From an uncultured Oscillibacter sp. (GTDB lineage: Bacteria; Bacillota_A; Clostridia; Oscillospirales; Oscillospiraceae): a stretch of DNA of 30,988 nt. The stretch is taken from positions 1 through 30,988 of the forward strand of contig CATOKC010000025.1 of assembly GCA_951800675.1 (NCBI GenBank), written 5' to 3'. Position 1 is the stretch's first letter, and every line of letters starts with the position of its first letter. The notes under the pieces are model-generated. The model saw nothing but the letters and a program-made list of their open reading frames with translations. It was not told where the DNA came from and made no database searches. Shown in pieces: positions 1-8,213 of this stretch. Made by a program: the position numbers and the translations under genes.

Positions 1-211
1 GGAGAAAGCCCCCGAAGATGCGCAGAGACGAGTTCCCCACCGCCCGCCAGAAGGCGGAGGACGGCAGCAGCTCCAGGAGGTGGAGGGCCGCCTGAACCGG
101 CGAGGCCAGCAGCAGTCCCCCATGGGGGTAAGCCGCCGCCAAGGCCATGCTTCCCCCCTGCCAAATCAGTAGCCAGAGGGCCGCGGACCAAGGGCGGAGC
201 TTAGGCGCCAT
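1..211 (-). CDS. ABC transporter permease, N-terminal part (cut by window edge)
   Basis: The reading frame starts at an ATG at 211 on the minus strand and runs off the left edge after about 70 codons. The visible part has a hydrophobic first segment (WSAALWLLIWQGG...), then LLLASPVQAALHLLELLPSS and WRAVGNSSLRIFGGF. This matches the start of the SsuC/ThiX-type importer permeases, where a first membrane helix is followed by a 'P-x-x-V' periplasmic loop and the 'sl-R-i-x-GF' entry into the permease domain. The start overlaps the 3' end of the substrate-binding protein gene by 11 nt, so the two are translationally coupled parts of one importer. The ATPase gene is presumably beyond the edge. The family call is fair; the substrate is unknown. 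Confidence 0.75.
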   Translation of the reverse strand, partial: MAPKLRPWSAALWLLIWQGGSMALAAAYPHGGLLLASPVQAALHLLELLPSSAFWRAVGNSSLRIFGGFL

Positions 212-1268
212 AGTAGAAGTCGTCGCCGGGCAGCTTGCCGCCCACGGACTCTGGAGCCGCCTCCGCCAACACCTGGAGATAGCCGGAGAGCTTTTCATAC
301 ATCGCCTGCCCGGTGAGACAGACGATGTTGCAGCGGGGCAGGGCCTTTTCCGCGACGGCGGGGCTTTCGATGATGCCGTTTTGGGCCACCAGCTTCGCCG
401 CTTCGGCGGTGTTTTCATTCACCCACTCCACAGATCCGGCGTATTCCATCAGGAACTTATCCACCAGCTCCGGGCGCTCCTCCACCAGGTCCCGCCGGGC
501 CACGGCCACGCCGGTAATCATGGCGGAGCCGTTGTCCAGGGCGTCCCACTCTTCCGTCAGGTCCAGGGCCACCCGGAGGTTTTCCAGCTTCCCCTGGGCC
601 ACGGTGACGAAGGGCTGGGGCAGCAGGGCGATGTCCGCCGTTCCCGCCGCCAGGGCGGCGACGCACTCGGCGTGTTCCGATTTCCAGTCGACGGTGACGT
701 CCCGGTCCGGGTCCAGGCCGTTTTGCTCCAGGAGATACTGGAGGCCGAACTCCGGGGTAGACCCCTTCCCGGCGGCGACGATGGTTTTGCCCTTGAGGTC
801 CTCCATGGACTGAACGCTCTCCCCGCCGTTTTCCACAATGTAGAGCACGCCCAGGGTGTTGACGGCCAGGGTGACGATTTGGCCCTCGGTCTTGTTGTAG
901 AGAACCGCCGCCAGGTTGGCGGGGACACAGATGATATCCAGGTCCCCCTTGATGAAGGCGGGGGTCAGCTCATCGGCGGAGCCCGACAGAGCAAACTCCC
1001 AGAAATAAATGGACGCCGTGGGCCCCCGCCGCTCCATCATCTGCACAAGGCCCATAGCAGTTGGCCCTTTCAGCGCCCCTATCTGGAGCAGATAGAGTTC
1101 ATCCGGCATTTCTTCCGGGGGCAAAGAACCCTCTGCCGGGCCGCTCTCCTCCCCCGGGGCGGAGCCGCCCGCCGCTTGAGCGGGGCCGTCGCCGCCGCGA
1201 ATCACGCCGCAGGCGGAAAGGGCCAGCAGCAGGGCTAAGGCAAGGGCAAGGGTCTTCAAGATTTTCAT
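201..1268 (-). CDS. ABC transporter substrate-binding lipoprotein (NMT1/THI5-like fold)
   Basis: This 355-residue protein is the extracellular receptor of an ABC importer. I chose the ATG at 1268, not the upstream in-frame ATG at 1304, because GGGAGGAAACAACGG lies just before it and translation then opens with a proper lipoprotein signal: MKILKTLALALALLLALSAC, with Cys20 as the lipid attachment residue. An acidic, Gly/Pro-rich linker follows (to about residue 50). The binding domain contains IGALKGPTAMGLVQMM, DLKGKTIVAAGKGSTPE and AGTADIALLPQPFVT, typical of the NMT1/SsuA-like family. Members beginning 'KGPTAMG' are common in anaerobic Clostridia, but I know of no proven ligand. Its neighbours are a TM1266-type regulator upstream (39 nt gap) and the permease downstream (overlap). 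Regulation is probably through the leader at 1579-1767. Confidence 0.85.
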   Translation of the reverse strand: MKILKTLALALALLLALSACGVIRGGDGPAQAAGGSAPGEESGPAEGSLPPEEMPDELYLLQIGALKGPTAMGLVQMMERRGPTASIYFWEFALSGSADELTPAFIKGDLDIICVPANLAAVLYNKTEGQIVTLAVNTLGVLYIVENGGESVQSMEDLKGKTIVAAGKGSTPEFGLQYLLEQNGLDPDRDVTVDWKSEHAECVAALAAGTADIALLPQPFVTVAQGKLENLRVALDLTEEWDALDNGSAMITGVAVARRDLVEERPELVDKFLMEYAGSVEWVNENTAEAAKLVAQNGIIESPAVAEKALPRCNIVCLTGQAMYEKLSGYLQVLAEAAPESVGGKLPGDDFYYGA

Positions 1269-1307
1269 CCGTTGTTTCCTCCCATAATGTGTTCTTTTTT
1301 GCAAGGC

Positions 1308-1559
1308 TCAGGCATTCTCAGGGGCGTAAACGGTCTTGGCCGTCACGCCGGGCAGCCGGCCGATTTTCCCGGACAGGGCGGAGATCACATCCGCCGGAGC
1401 GTCCAGGGCCACGCTGATTAAGCGTATCCCCCGATCCCGGCAGGGAATTCCCATCCGCCCGAGGACGGCGCTTTCATACTGGTGCAGCAGGGCGTTCAGT
1501 GCCGCCACGGAGTCCGCCTCCCGGACAATGACCGCCAGGACGGCGACACGAGTTTCCAT
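1308..1559 (-). CDS. TM1266-type iron-only hydrogenase system putative regulator
   Basis: The small protein has 83 residues and starts at the ATG at 1559 behind AAAAGGGGGGAAACATAT. The sequence METRVAVLAVIVREAD, HQYESAVLGRMGIP and ISALSGKIGRLPGVTAKTVYAP matches the TM1266 family. This is an ACT/NikR-C-like fold found beside [FeFe]-hydrogenase maturation genes and related transporters. In this family the conserved block is 'LHxYxxxIxGRMGIPY...ISALTGKLGxLxGV'; here the Tyr after GRMGIP is Cys. It is the first gene of the importer operon. An allosteric or regulatory role is inferred from the fold; no DNA-binding domain is visible. No hydrogenase gene is in the window. Confidence 0.8.
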   Translation of the reverse strand: METRVAVLAVIVREADSVAALNALLHQYESAVLGRMGIPCRDRGIRLISVALDAPADVISALSGKIGRLPGVTAKTVYAPENA

Positions 1560-1578
1560 ATATGTTTCCCCCCTTTTT

Positions 1579-1767
1579 CGAAAAACACAAAGCCCCTCCG
1601 CCTGTCTGGCGGAGGGACCGTAAAAGCGCGGCTTACCAAGACCCGGAGGAATTACTCCTCCACGTCTGCTTTTCTCTCCTCTTACGGCTCGGAACCACCT
1701 TGCCGCCAGACCGACAGATATGAAATCCAAGTCCTCCGGTCAGAAACACTTTCCAGGGACAGAGCTG
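1579..1767 (-). promoter_or_regulatory. Structured leader with terminator/antiterminator, candidate riboswitch (class unassigned)
   Basis: About 200 nt separate the promoter and the first gene of the importer operon. On the minus strand a perfect 9-bp hairpin (CCCTCCGCC, 5-nt loop, GGCGGAGGG; 1594-1616) is followed by GGCTTTGTGTTTTT, an intrinsic terminator ahead of the start codon. The 5' arm and loop of that hairpin (1604-1612) are also perfectly complementary over 9 nt to GTCTGGCGG at 1703-1711, giving a possible antiterminator. A second long-range helix pairs 1679-1687 (CCGTAAGAG) with 1618-1626 (CTTTTACGG, one G-U). It encloses a GGAGGA/TCCTCC hairpin. I checked from memory for TPP, SAM, FMN, cobalamin, ZTP, lysine and glycine consensus blocks and saw none. 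Confidence 0.6.
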
Positions 1768-1773
1768 TAAACG

Positions 1774-1802
1774 ATGATAGCATGGAAGGGCCTGGATGTC
1801 AA
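1774..1802 (-). promoter_or_regulatory. Sigma-A promoter of the TM1266/ABC importer operon
   Basis: On the minus strand TTGACA (1797-1802) is followed by a 17-nt spacer and TATCAT (1774-1779). It lies just beyond the 3' end of alr and upstream of the structured leader, so transcription should begin near 1767. Confidence 0.75.
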
Positions 1803-1840
1803 GGCCGGCCTTTTCCAAGGCTCCGGCATTGGCGAGGCGT

Positions 1841-3016
1841 TCACTCCTTATCCAGGTAGTCCAGAACCTCCACCACTTCTCCCCCCCGGAGGTAGACCCG
1901 GGGCACCCGGCGAGCCACAGCGCAGAGAAGCTCGTAGGTGATGGTCCCCGCCTTTTCCGCCGCCTGGGCAAAGCCGTCCGCCGGAGCGGCGCCCAGCAGC
2001 ACGGCCTCGTCCCCGGCGGAGACCTCCGGCGCCTGGGAGGCGTCCAGAACAATCTGGTCCATGCTCACCCGGCCAATCACCGGGGCGGGATGGCCGTGAA
2101 TGGAGGCCGTGCCCAGATTGGACAGGCACCGGGGGTAGCCGTCGGCGTAGCCGCAGCAGACGGTGGCCGCCCGCAGGGGCCGGTCCGCCGTGTAGGTCCG
2201 CCCGTAGCCCACGCAGTCCCCGGGGGCCAGGTCCTTCACCTGGCTGACCACGGTTTTCAAGGCCATGACGGGCCGAAGGCCGGGGAAGGCCACCTCCGCG
2301 CTGGGGTCCTGGCCGTAGAGGATGACCCCGGCCCGGACCATGTCGCCGCTCCACTCCGGGTGGGCCGTCAGCCCGGCGGAGTTGGAGCAGTGGACGGTTC
2401 TCAGGGGCCCCGCCGCCTCCAGGCGCTCTACCACCCGGCGGAAGAGGGCGTACTGCTTTTCCGTATAGCGGCGGTCCTCCTCCGACAGGGAGTCCGCCAC
2501 GGGAAAGTGCTGGAACGCGCCGGTGATGGAAAGGCCGCGCAGCCTCCGGCACTCCAGAAGGCCGGACACCGCCCCCTCAAAGTCCCGGCAGGCCCCGAAG
2601 CCGATGCGGCCCATGCCGGTGTCGATTTTCAGGTGGCCCTCCACCGTCACCCCGGCGGCCTCCGCCGCCTGGGACAGGGCCCGGGCGTATTCCAGGCTGT
2701 AAACCGCCTGGGTTATCCCCTCCGCCGCCAGCGCCCCGGCGCACTCCGGGCGGGTCATGCCCAGAATCAAAATGGGCTGCTTGATGCCGCTGCGGCGCAG
2801 GTGCCGGGCCTCCGCCAGGGAGGATACGGCGAACCACGCCGCCCCCGCCTCCGCCAGGGTCCGGGCCGCCATGCGGTCCCCGTGGCCGTAGGCGTCGGCC
2901 TTTACCACGGCGCAGACCGCGGCGGGCGACGCCTTTTCCCGAATCAGATGGAAGTTATGGACCAGGGCGTCCAAATCGATTTCCGCCCAGCAGTGGGCGT
3001 CAAACGCTGTTTTCAT
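1841..3016 (-). CDS. alr: Alanine racemase
   Basis: This 391-residue PLP enzyme interconverts L- and D-alanine for peptidoglycan. The N-terminal AEIDLDALVHNFHLIR leads to the PLP-lysine motif VVKADAYGHG (Lys about position 38). Later motifs are KIDTGMGRIGF, HCSNSAGL, DMVRAGVILYG and the C-terminal VGYGRTYTADRP and RVSMDQIVLD, which carry the second catalytic Tyr and the Met-Asp contacts. The length is normal for the family. The start at 3016 has GGAGGGGACTCCCC upstream. It lies 39 nt downstream of the GNAT gene and is probably co-transcribed with thrC. An amino-acid theme (Thr, Ala) joins the operon. Confidence 0.95.
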   Translation of the reverse strand: MKTAFDAHCWAEIDLDALVHNFHLIREKASPAAVCAVVKADAYGHGDRMAARTLAEAGAAWFAVSSLAEARHLRRSGIKQPILILGMTRPECAGALAAEGITQAVYSLEYARALSQAAEAAGVTVEGHLKIDTGMGRIGFGACRDFEGAVSGLLECRRLRGLSITGAFQHFPVADSLSEEDRRYTEKQYALFRRVVERLEAAGPLRTVHCSNSAGLTAHPEWSGDMVRAGVILYGQDPSAEVAFPGLRPVMALKTVVSQVKDLAPGDCVGYGRTYTADRPLRAATVCCGYADGYPRCLSNLGTASIHGHPAPVIGRVSMDQIVLDASQAPEVSAGDEAVLLGAAPADGFAQAAEKAGTITYELLCAVARRVPRVYLRGGEVVEVLDYLDKE

Positions 3017-3055
3017 GGGGAGTCCCCTCCTGTCTCTTGGAATGCCGCATCTATC

Positions 3056-3574
3056 TTACTCCGTTTCCGCCTGGGGCGCAACGGCGTTTTCTGCTGAGTA
3101 ACAGGCGTTTTGTGCAGCCGGGAACCGGCGCTTTTCCATGTGGTAATTGGTCAGGGGCACTCCATGCCGGAGTACCCGCCGCTCCCGGAGGGTCCGATAG
3201 CCCCGCTTCTCAAAAAACGGCCGGGCGGTGATGGCGGCGTGGGTGACGATCCGCTCCGCCTCCACCGCCGCTTCCAGAGCATCGCAGAGGGCGGAGGCAA
3301 TGCCCCGGCGCTGGAAGTCCTTGTGGACATACAGGCGGTCCAGATAACCAGAGCGGTCCATGTCTCCAAAGCCCGCGAGAGTCTCCCCCTCCACCGCCAC
3401 AAGGGCGGTTCGCGCCAGGAGGGTCCGGCCCCACTCCTCTAAGTCCGGGGCTCCGTCCGCCCAGGCGTCCAGCTGCTCCGCCGTGTAGTCCCCGGCATTC
3501 ACCGTATGCACCGTGTCATAAAACAATTCCGCAAGCTCCCGGAGATCGGAGGGGCGGTAAGGCCGGAGGATCAT
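3056..3574 (-). CDS. GNAT-family N-acetyltransferase
   Basis: The protein has 172 residues, starting MILRPYRPSDL, the usual opening of GNAT acetyltransferases. The acetyl-CoA binding motif A is visible as LDRLYVHKDFQRRGIASALCDALE (Q/R-x-x-G-x-G/A signature, about residues 78-100). The C-terminal half has ARPFFEKRGYRTLRER, the common family ending. I chose the ATG at 3574 because it overlaps the thrC stop by 4 nt (ATGA), the typical coupled arrangement; the longer frame upstream only shadows thrC. The substrate is unknown. The tail after about residue 150 is low-complexity and may be dispensable. Confidence 0.85.
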   Translation of the reverse strand: MILRPYRPSDLRELAELFYDTVHTVNAGDYTAEQLDAWADGAPDLEEWGRTLLARTALVAVEGETLAGFGDMDRSGYLDRLYVHKDFQRRGIASALCDALEAAVEAERIVTHAAITARPFFEKRGYRTLRERRVLRHGVPLTNYHMEKRRFPAAQNACYSAENAVAPQAETE

Positions 3575-4818
3575 ACCCCCTCCGCCCCAATGCCCTTCTC
3601 GGCGAAAGCCGCCAGCAGCCGGTTCATATCGGAGGGAATCGTAATGGGGTCCCCGCAGGCGGCGATGGCGTTGGCCACGTCCTTCAATCCGTTGCCCGTC
3701 ACCACAGAGACCACCGTGTCGTCTCTGCCGATTTTTCCGGCCTCGCAGAGCTTTTTCACCCCCGCCGTGCCGGTGACCCCGGCGGGCTCGCCGAAGACGC
3801 CGCAGGTCCGCCCCAGCAGCTGCTGGGCGGCCATGATTTCCCCGTCGGTGACGTTCACCGTCAGGCCGCCCGACTCCCGGATGGCCATGAGGGCCTTTTC
3901 CGCGTTCCGGGGCACGCCCACGGCGATGGAGTCCGCCAGGGTATTCTCCTCCATGGGCTCCCAAGGCGTGCCGCTCTCAATGGCCCGGTTCAGCGGGCAG
4001 CAGCCCGCCGCCTGGGCGGAGATAAGCCGGGGCAGGCGGTCAATGAAGCCGATGGCGTGCAGGTCCTTAAGGCCCTTCCACAGCCCCGCGATGGTGCAGC
4101 CGTCCCCCACGGAGATGGCGATGTAATCCGGCACTTCCCAGTTCAGCTGTTCCATAATCTCCAGGGCCACGGTCTTCTTGCCCTCGGAGAGATAGGGGTT
4201 GATGGCGGCGTTGCGGTTGTACCAGCCCCATTTGTCAATGGCCTGTTTGGAAAGCTCGAAGGTCTCCTCATAGCTGCCCTGGACGGAGATCACCGTGGCC
4301 CCGAAAGTCATGAGCTGGGCCACCTTCCCCTTGGGGGCCCGGGAGGGAACGAAGATGTACGTGGAAAGCCCCGCCGCCGCCGCGTTGCCCGCGAGAGACG
4401 AGGCGGCGTTTCCCGTGGAGGAACAGGCAATTACCCTGGCCCCGGCCTCCCGGGCCTTGGCCACCGCCATGGCGCTGGCCCGGTCCTTCAGGGAGGCCGT
4501 GGGGTTCTGGCCGTCGTCCTTTACAAAGAGCCGGCCCAGTCCCAGTTGTCGCGCAAGGCGCGGCTCCTCGTAGAGGGGGGACCAGCCCACCCGCAGGGGC
4601 GTGGGGACGGTGCCCTCCTCGATGGGCAGCAGCTCCCGGTAGCGCCACATGGACCGCTCGGCCCGGTTCGCCAGGACCTCCTTGGTCAGACGGGCTTTGA
4701 TGGCCTCGTAGTCATAGATGATATCCAAAATGCCGCCGCACTCGCAGGTAGTCAGGTCCGGCGCGGCCGCGTAGGTTTTGCCGCAGCGGACGCATTTTCC
4801 GTATTTCACATATTTCAT
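3571..4818 (-). CDS. thrC: Threonine synthase
   Basis: This 415-residue PLP enzyme converts O-phosphohomoserine to threonine. An N-terminal zinc-ribbon-like segment (CVRCGK...CECGG) precedes the fold-type II PLP domain, as in the thermostable/archaeal-type ThrC class. The PLP-lysine motif is visible in DDGQNPTASLKDRASAMAV (Lys in SLKDRA), followed by ACSSTGNAASSLAGNAAAAG (phosphate loop) and VVSVVTGNGLKD near the C-terminus. The start at 4818 has GAGAGGAGCGGGACC upstream and a clear promoter at 4849-4877. It is first in the thrC-GNAT-alr operon. Confidence 0.95.
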   Translation of the reverse strand: MKYVKYGKCVRCGKTYAAAPDLTTCECGGILDIIYDYEAIKARLTKEVLANRAERSMWRYRELLPIEEGTVPTPLRVGWSPLYEEPRLARQLGLGRLFVKDDGQNPTASLKDRASAMAVAKAREAGARVIACSSTGNAASSLAGNAAAAGLSTYIFVPSRAPKGKVAQLMTFGATVISVQGSYEETFELSKQAIDKWGWYNRNAAINPYLSEGKKTVALEIMEQLNWEVPDYIAISVGDGCTIAGLWKGLKDLHAIGFIDRLPRLISAQAAGCCPLNRAIESGTPWEPMEENTLADSIAVGVPRNAEKALMAIRESGGLTVNVTDGEIMAAQQLLGRTCGVFGEPAGVTGTAGVKKLCEAGKIGRDDTVVSVVTGNGLKDVANAIAACGDPITIPSDMNRLLAAFAEKGIGAEGV

Positions 4819-4848
4819 GGTCCCGCTCCTCTCTCAAATGATGGTTCC

Positions 4849-4877
4849 ATCATAGCAAATAGGTTGGCCTTTGTCAA
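4849..4877 (-). promoter_or_regulatory. Sigma-A promoter of thrC operon
   Basis: TTGACA (4872-4877), 17-nt spacer, TATGAT (4849-4854) on the minus strand, about 30 nt before the thrC start codon. Confidence 0.8.
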
Positions 4878-4910
4878 AGGGAGAAACCGCCGCCAGCCGT
4901 ACAGGGCGGG

Positions 4911-4939
4911 TTGAATTGGCCTGGGAACGGTGCTATAAT
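4911..4939 (+). promoter_or_regulatory. Sigma-A promoter of the DUF3795 gene
   Basis: TTGAAT (4911-4916), 17-nt spacer and a perfect TATAAT (4934-4939), 34 nt upstream of the start codon. It is arranged divergently with the thrC promoter. Confidence 0.8.
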
Positions 4940-4973
4940 ATGTGAAACATCCATTTGCAGGAGGAAGACGGCC

Positions 4974-5312
4974 ATGAGAGAAATGATCGCCTATTGCGGC
5001 CTGGACTGTGAGAAATGCGACGCGTACCTCGCGACCATCCATGACGACCAGGCGCTGCGTGAGAAAACCGCAAAATTGTGGGCAGAGCTAAACAACGCCC
5101 CTATTCTGCCCGAACATATCAACTGCCGGGGCTGCCGGGCCGCGGGAGTGAAAACGGTGTTTTGCGAACAGCTCTGCGAGATTCGTCAATGCGCTTTGAA
5201 AAAGGGCGTAACCACATGCGGCGGCTGCCCGGACCTGGAAGAATGCCAAACCCTTAGGATGATTACCGCAGATTATCCCGACGCTCTGGAAAATTTAAAA
5301 GGGGGAGGCTGA
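4974..5312 (+). CDS. DUF3795-family cysteine-rich protein
   Basis: A 112-residue protein with paired cysteines throughout: AYCGLDCEKCDAY at the N-terminus, then CRGCRAAG, FCEQLCEIRQCA and CGGCPDLEEC. This spacing is typical of DUF3795, small proteins with putative metal-binding clusters in anaerobic Firmicutes and archaea. Their function is not established. The ATG at 4974 is chosen because GCAGGAGGAAGACGGCC precedes it; an in-frame upstream extension has no ribosome site and crosses the promoter. It is monocistronic, with its own promoter and a bidirectional terminator. Confidence 0.85.
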   Translation: MREMIAYCGLDCEKCDAYLATIHDDQALREKTAKLWAELNNAPILPEHINCRGCRAAGVKTVFCEQLCEIRQCALKKGVTTCGGCPDLEECQTLRMITADYPDALENLKGGG

Positions 5313-5330
5313 AACGCCTCCCCCTTTCCA
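5296..5330. terminator. Bidirectional intrinsic terminator
   Basis: GGGGGAGGC (5301-5309), 6-nt loop, GCCTCCCCC (5316-5324). TTT follows on the plus strand, and TTTTAAATTTT on the minus strand. It separates the convergent DUF3795 gene and leuB. Confidence 0.8.
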
Positions 5331-5341
5331 ATTCCTCCTGT

Positions 5342-6412
5342 TCAAATCCGGGCCCGGATCTCCGCCCCCATGGTCTTGCAGCCCAGGAGCTTCCCGCCCT
5401 CGTTCAGAATGTCCCCGCAGCGGAAGCCCGCTTTCAGCGTCCGATCCACCGCGGCTTCCACCGCGCCGGCCTCGGCGCTCATGTCGAAGCTGTAGCGCAG
5501 CATCATGGCCGCCGCCAGAATGGTGCCGATGGGGTTGGCCTTGTCCTGCCCGGCGATGTCCGGGGCGGAGCCGTGGATGGGCTCATAAAGGCCCCTTGTC
5601 CCCTCCCCCATGCTGGAGGACGGAATCATGCCGATGGAGCCGATGATCTGGCTGGCCTCGTCGGAGAGGATGTCCCCGAAGAGATTCTCCGTCACAATCA
5701 CGTCAAACTGGCTGGGGTCCCGGACCAGCTGCATGGCGGCGTTGTCCACATACATGTGGAGGAGCTCCACGTCCGGGTAGTCCTTGCTGACCTCCTCCAC
5801 CGTCTTCCGCCACAGGCGGGAGGTGTCCAGCACGTTGGCCTTGTCAATGGAGGTCACCCGTCCCCGGCGCTTCCGGGCCATGTCAAAGGCCACCCGGGCC
5901 ACCCGGCGGACCTCGTGCTCACTGTAAGAGCACACGTCCACGGCCTTCTGCTCCCCGTCCACCTGGGAGGTGGTGTGCTCGCCGAAGTACATGCCGCCGA
6001 TGAGCTCCCGGACCACCACGAAGTCGATGCCCTTCGCCGCGATGTCCGCCCGGAGGGGGCAGGCGGCGGCAAGGTCGGAGAACATCCGGGCGGGCCGGAT
6101 ATTCGTGTACAGGCCCATGGCGGAGCGGAGCTTCAAAAGCCCCCGCTCGGGGCGGTTGGCGGAGGGCTGGGCGTCCCACTTGGGGCCCCCCACCGCCCCC
6201 AGCAGCACGCTGTCGGAGCGCAGGCAGGTTTCCAGGCTGGAATCCGGCAGGGGCACGCCGAAGGCGTCAATGGCGCAGCCGCCCATGGGGGCCTCCTGAT
6301 AGGTGAAGGCATGTCCGAACTTCTCCGCCACGGCGTCCAGCACGCCGATGGCCTCGCTTACGATCTCGGGGCCGATTCCGTCGCCCCGGATGACGGCAAT
6401 GGTCTTGTTCAT
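5342..6412 (-). CDS. leuB: 3-isopropylmalate dehydrogenase
   Basis: This 356-residue NAD-dependent decarboxylating dehydrogenase acts in leucine biosynthesis. The sequence opens [17 protein letters not shown]. It carries [20 protein letters not shown] (substrate-contacting Arg/Tyr block), the family signature [25 protein letters not shown] with the Mg-binding Asp residues, and [27 protein letters not shown] for NAD. Length is standard. Its start overlaps the leuD stop by 4 nt (ATGA), making it the last gene of leuA-C-D-B. Confidence 0.97.
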   Translation of the reverse strand: MNKTIAVIRGDGIGPEIVSEAIGVLDAVAEKFGHAFTYQEAPMGGCAIDAFGVPLPDSSLETCLRSDSVLLGAVGGPKWDAQPSANRPERGLLKLRSAMGLYTNIRPARMFSDLAAACPLRADIAAKGIDFVVVRELIGGMYFGEHTTSQVDGEQKAVDVCSYSEHEVRRVARVAFDMARKRRGRVTSIDKANVLDTSRLWRKTVEEVSKDYPDVELLHMYVDNAAMQLVRDPSQFDVIVTENLFGDILSDEASQIIGSIGMIPSSSMGEGTRGLYEPIHGSAPDIAGQDKANPIGTILAAAMMLRYSFDMSAEAGAVEAAVDRTLKAGFRCGDILNEGGKLLGCKTMGAEIRARI

Positions 6413-6906
6413 TTGTCCGCCTTTCCGGCCTTCAAGGAGGCCATAAGCCCGCCCTTTTCGATCATGTCCTTGATAAACGGCGGGAAGGGCTCCGCCTGAT
6501 AGGTCTCATGTTTCGTCACGTTGGTGATAACGCCCGTGTCGAAGTCCACCGCCACCTGGTCCCCATCGGAGATGCCGCCGCTTGCCGCGGGGCACTCCAA
6601 AATGGCCAGGCCGATGTTGATGGCGTTCCGGTAAAAAATCCGGGCAAAGGTGGCCGCGATGACGCAGCTCACTCCGCTGGCCTTGATGGCGATGGGGGCG
6701 TGCTCCCGGGAGGAGCCGCAGCCGAAGTTGACCCCGGCCACCATCACGTCCCCGGGCTTTACCTTATGGATAAAGTCCTTGTCGATGTCCTCCATGCAGT
6801 GGGCGGCCAGCTCCTTGTGGTCCGGGGTGTTCAGATAGCGGGCGGGGATGATGACGTCGGTGTCCACATGATCCCCGTATTTATGGACGGTTCCCTGTAC
6901 GTTCAT
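6409..6906 (-). CDS. leuD: 3-isopropylmalate dehydratase small subunit
   Basis: The swivel-domain subunit of isopropylmalate isomerase has 165 residues here. Visible motifs are [14 protein letters not shown] near the N-terminus, [18 protein letters not shown] (the substrate-recognition loop) and [14 protein letters not shown]. The ATG at 6906 is preferred over an in-frame TTG at 6912, because GAGGAGG sits 7 nt before the ATG and would be too close to the TTG. It begins 2 nt after the leuC stop and overlaps leuB, consistent with 1:1 production with LeuC. Confidence 0.95.
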   Translation of the reverse strand: MNVQGTVHKYGDHVDTDVIIPARYLNTPDHKELAAHCMEDIDKDFIHKVKPGDVMVAGVNFGCGSSREHAPIAIKASGVSCVIAATFARIFYRNAINIGLAILECPAASGGISDGDQVAVDFDTGVITNVTKHETYQAEPFPPFIKDMIEKGGLMASLKAGKADK

Positions 6907-6908
6907 GT

Positions 6909-8168
6909 TCAAACCTCCTCAGGATGGCAGATGTGCCCCGCGACGCCGGACGCGGCGGCCACGGCGGGCGAGGCCAGGTAGACCTCGCTGTCCACATGGC
7001 CCATGCGGCCCACGAAGTTGCGGTTGGTGGTGGAGACGCAGCGCTCCCCGGCGGCCAGAATCCCCATATAGCCGCCCAGGCACGGCCCGCAGGTGGGGGT
7101 GGAGACGATGCAGCCCGCGTCCAGGAAAATGTCCGTGAGCCCCCGGCGCATAGCCTCCCGGTAGACGCTCATGGTGGCGGGAATGACGATGCCCCGGACG
7201 TCCCGGGCCAGGTGCTTCCCCTTCAAAATGGCGGCGGCGGCCTCCAAATCGGGCAGCTGCCCGTTGGTGCAGGAGCCAATGACAATCTGGTCGATTCGGA
7301 TGTCCTTCCCCTCCCGGGCGCTGTGGGCGTTCTCAGGGAGATGGGGATAGGCCACGGTGCAGTCCACCTGGGAAAGGTCGATGTCCACGGTGCGCTCGTA
7401 CTCCGCGTCGCCGTCCGCCTCATAGGCGGTCCAGGGGCGGTTTACCCGGCCCTCCACGTAAGCTTTCGTCACCGCGTCCACGGGGAAAATGCCGTTCTTC
7501 GCCCCGGCCTCAATGGCCATGTTGGAGATGGTCAGCCGGTCGTAGATAGAGAGCTCGGCAACACCGGGCCCGGCGAACTCCAGGGACTGATACCGGGCTC
7601 CGTCCACGCCGATCATGCCGATGAGGGTCAGGATTACGTCCTTGCCGGAGACGAAGGGCCGGAGCTTCCCGGTGAGGTTTACCTTGATGGCGGAGGGCAC
7701 TTTGAACCAGGTCTCCCCCGCCGCCATGGCGGCGCCCATGTCCGTGGACCCCACGCCGGTGGAGAAGGCCCCCAGGGCCCCGTAGGTGCAGGTGTGGGAG
7801 TCCGCGCCGATGACGGCCTCGCCGGGGGCCACCAGGCCCTTTTCCGGCAGCAGGGCGTGCTCAATGCCCATCTCCCCCACGTCGAAGTAGTTGTCGATGT
7901 CAAACCGCCGGGCGAAGGCCCGGCACTGCTTGCACTGGGCGGCGGCCTTGATGTCCTTGTTGGGTGCGAAGTGGTCCATTACTAGGGCGATTTTGCTCTT
8001 GTCGAACACCTTGTCAAAGCCCGCCGCCTCAAACTCGTTGACCGCCACGGGGGTGGTGATGTCGTTGCCTAGCACCAGGTCCAGCTTCGCCTGGATCAAC
8101 TGCCCCGCCCGGACGGAAGGAAGCCCCGCGTGCTTGGCCAGGATTTTCTGCGTCATGGTCATTCCCAT
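6909..8168 (-). CDS. leuC: 3-isopropylmalate dehydratase large subunit
   Basis: The aconitase-family subunit has 419 residues and forms isopropylmalate isomerase with LeuD. It matches the shorter HacA/archaeal-like class, not the 460-residue E. coli class. Cluster ligands are visible as IGSCTNGQ and [36 protein letters not shown] is the substrate/cluster loop. AAGGAG lies 11 nt before the chosen ATG at 8168; two more in-frame ATG codons follow within 5 codons, so the start is uncertain by a few residues. It lies 45 nt after leuA. Confidence 0.95.
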   Translation of the reverse strand: MGMTMTQKILAKHAGLPSVRAGQLIQAKLDLVLGNDITTPVAVNEFEAAGFDKVFDKSKIALVMDHFAPNKDIKAAAQCKQCRAFARRFDIDNYFDVGEMGIEHALLPEKGLVAPGEAVIGADSHTCTYGALGAFSTGVGSTDMGAAMAAGETWFKVPSAIKVNLTGKLRPFVSGKDVILTLIGMIGVDGARYQSLEFAGPGVAELSIYDRLTISNMAIEAGAKNGIFPVDAVTKAYVEGRVNRPWTAYEADGDAEYERTVDIDLSQVDCTVAYPHLPENAHSAREGKDIRIDQIVIGSCTNGQLPDLEAAAAILKGKHLARDVRGIVIPATMSVYREAMRRGLTDIFLDAGCIVSTPTCGPCLGGYMGILAAGERCVSTTNRNFVGRMGHVDSEVYLASPAVAAASGVAGHICHPEEV

Positions 8169-8213
8169 TTGTTGTCACGCTCCTTATGAATTCATGAATA
8201 TCCGCAAGTCCGC

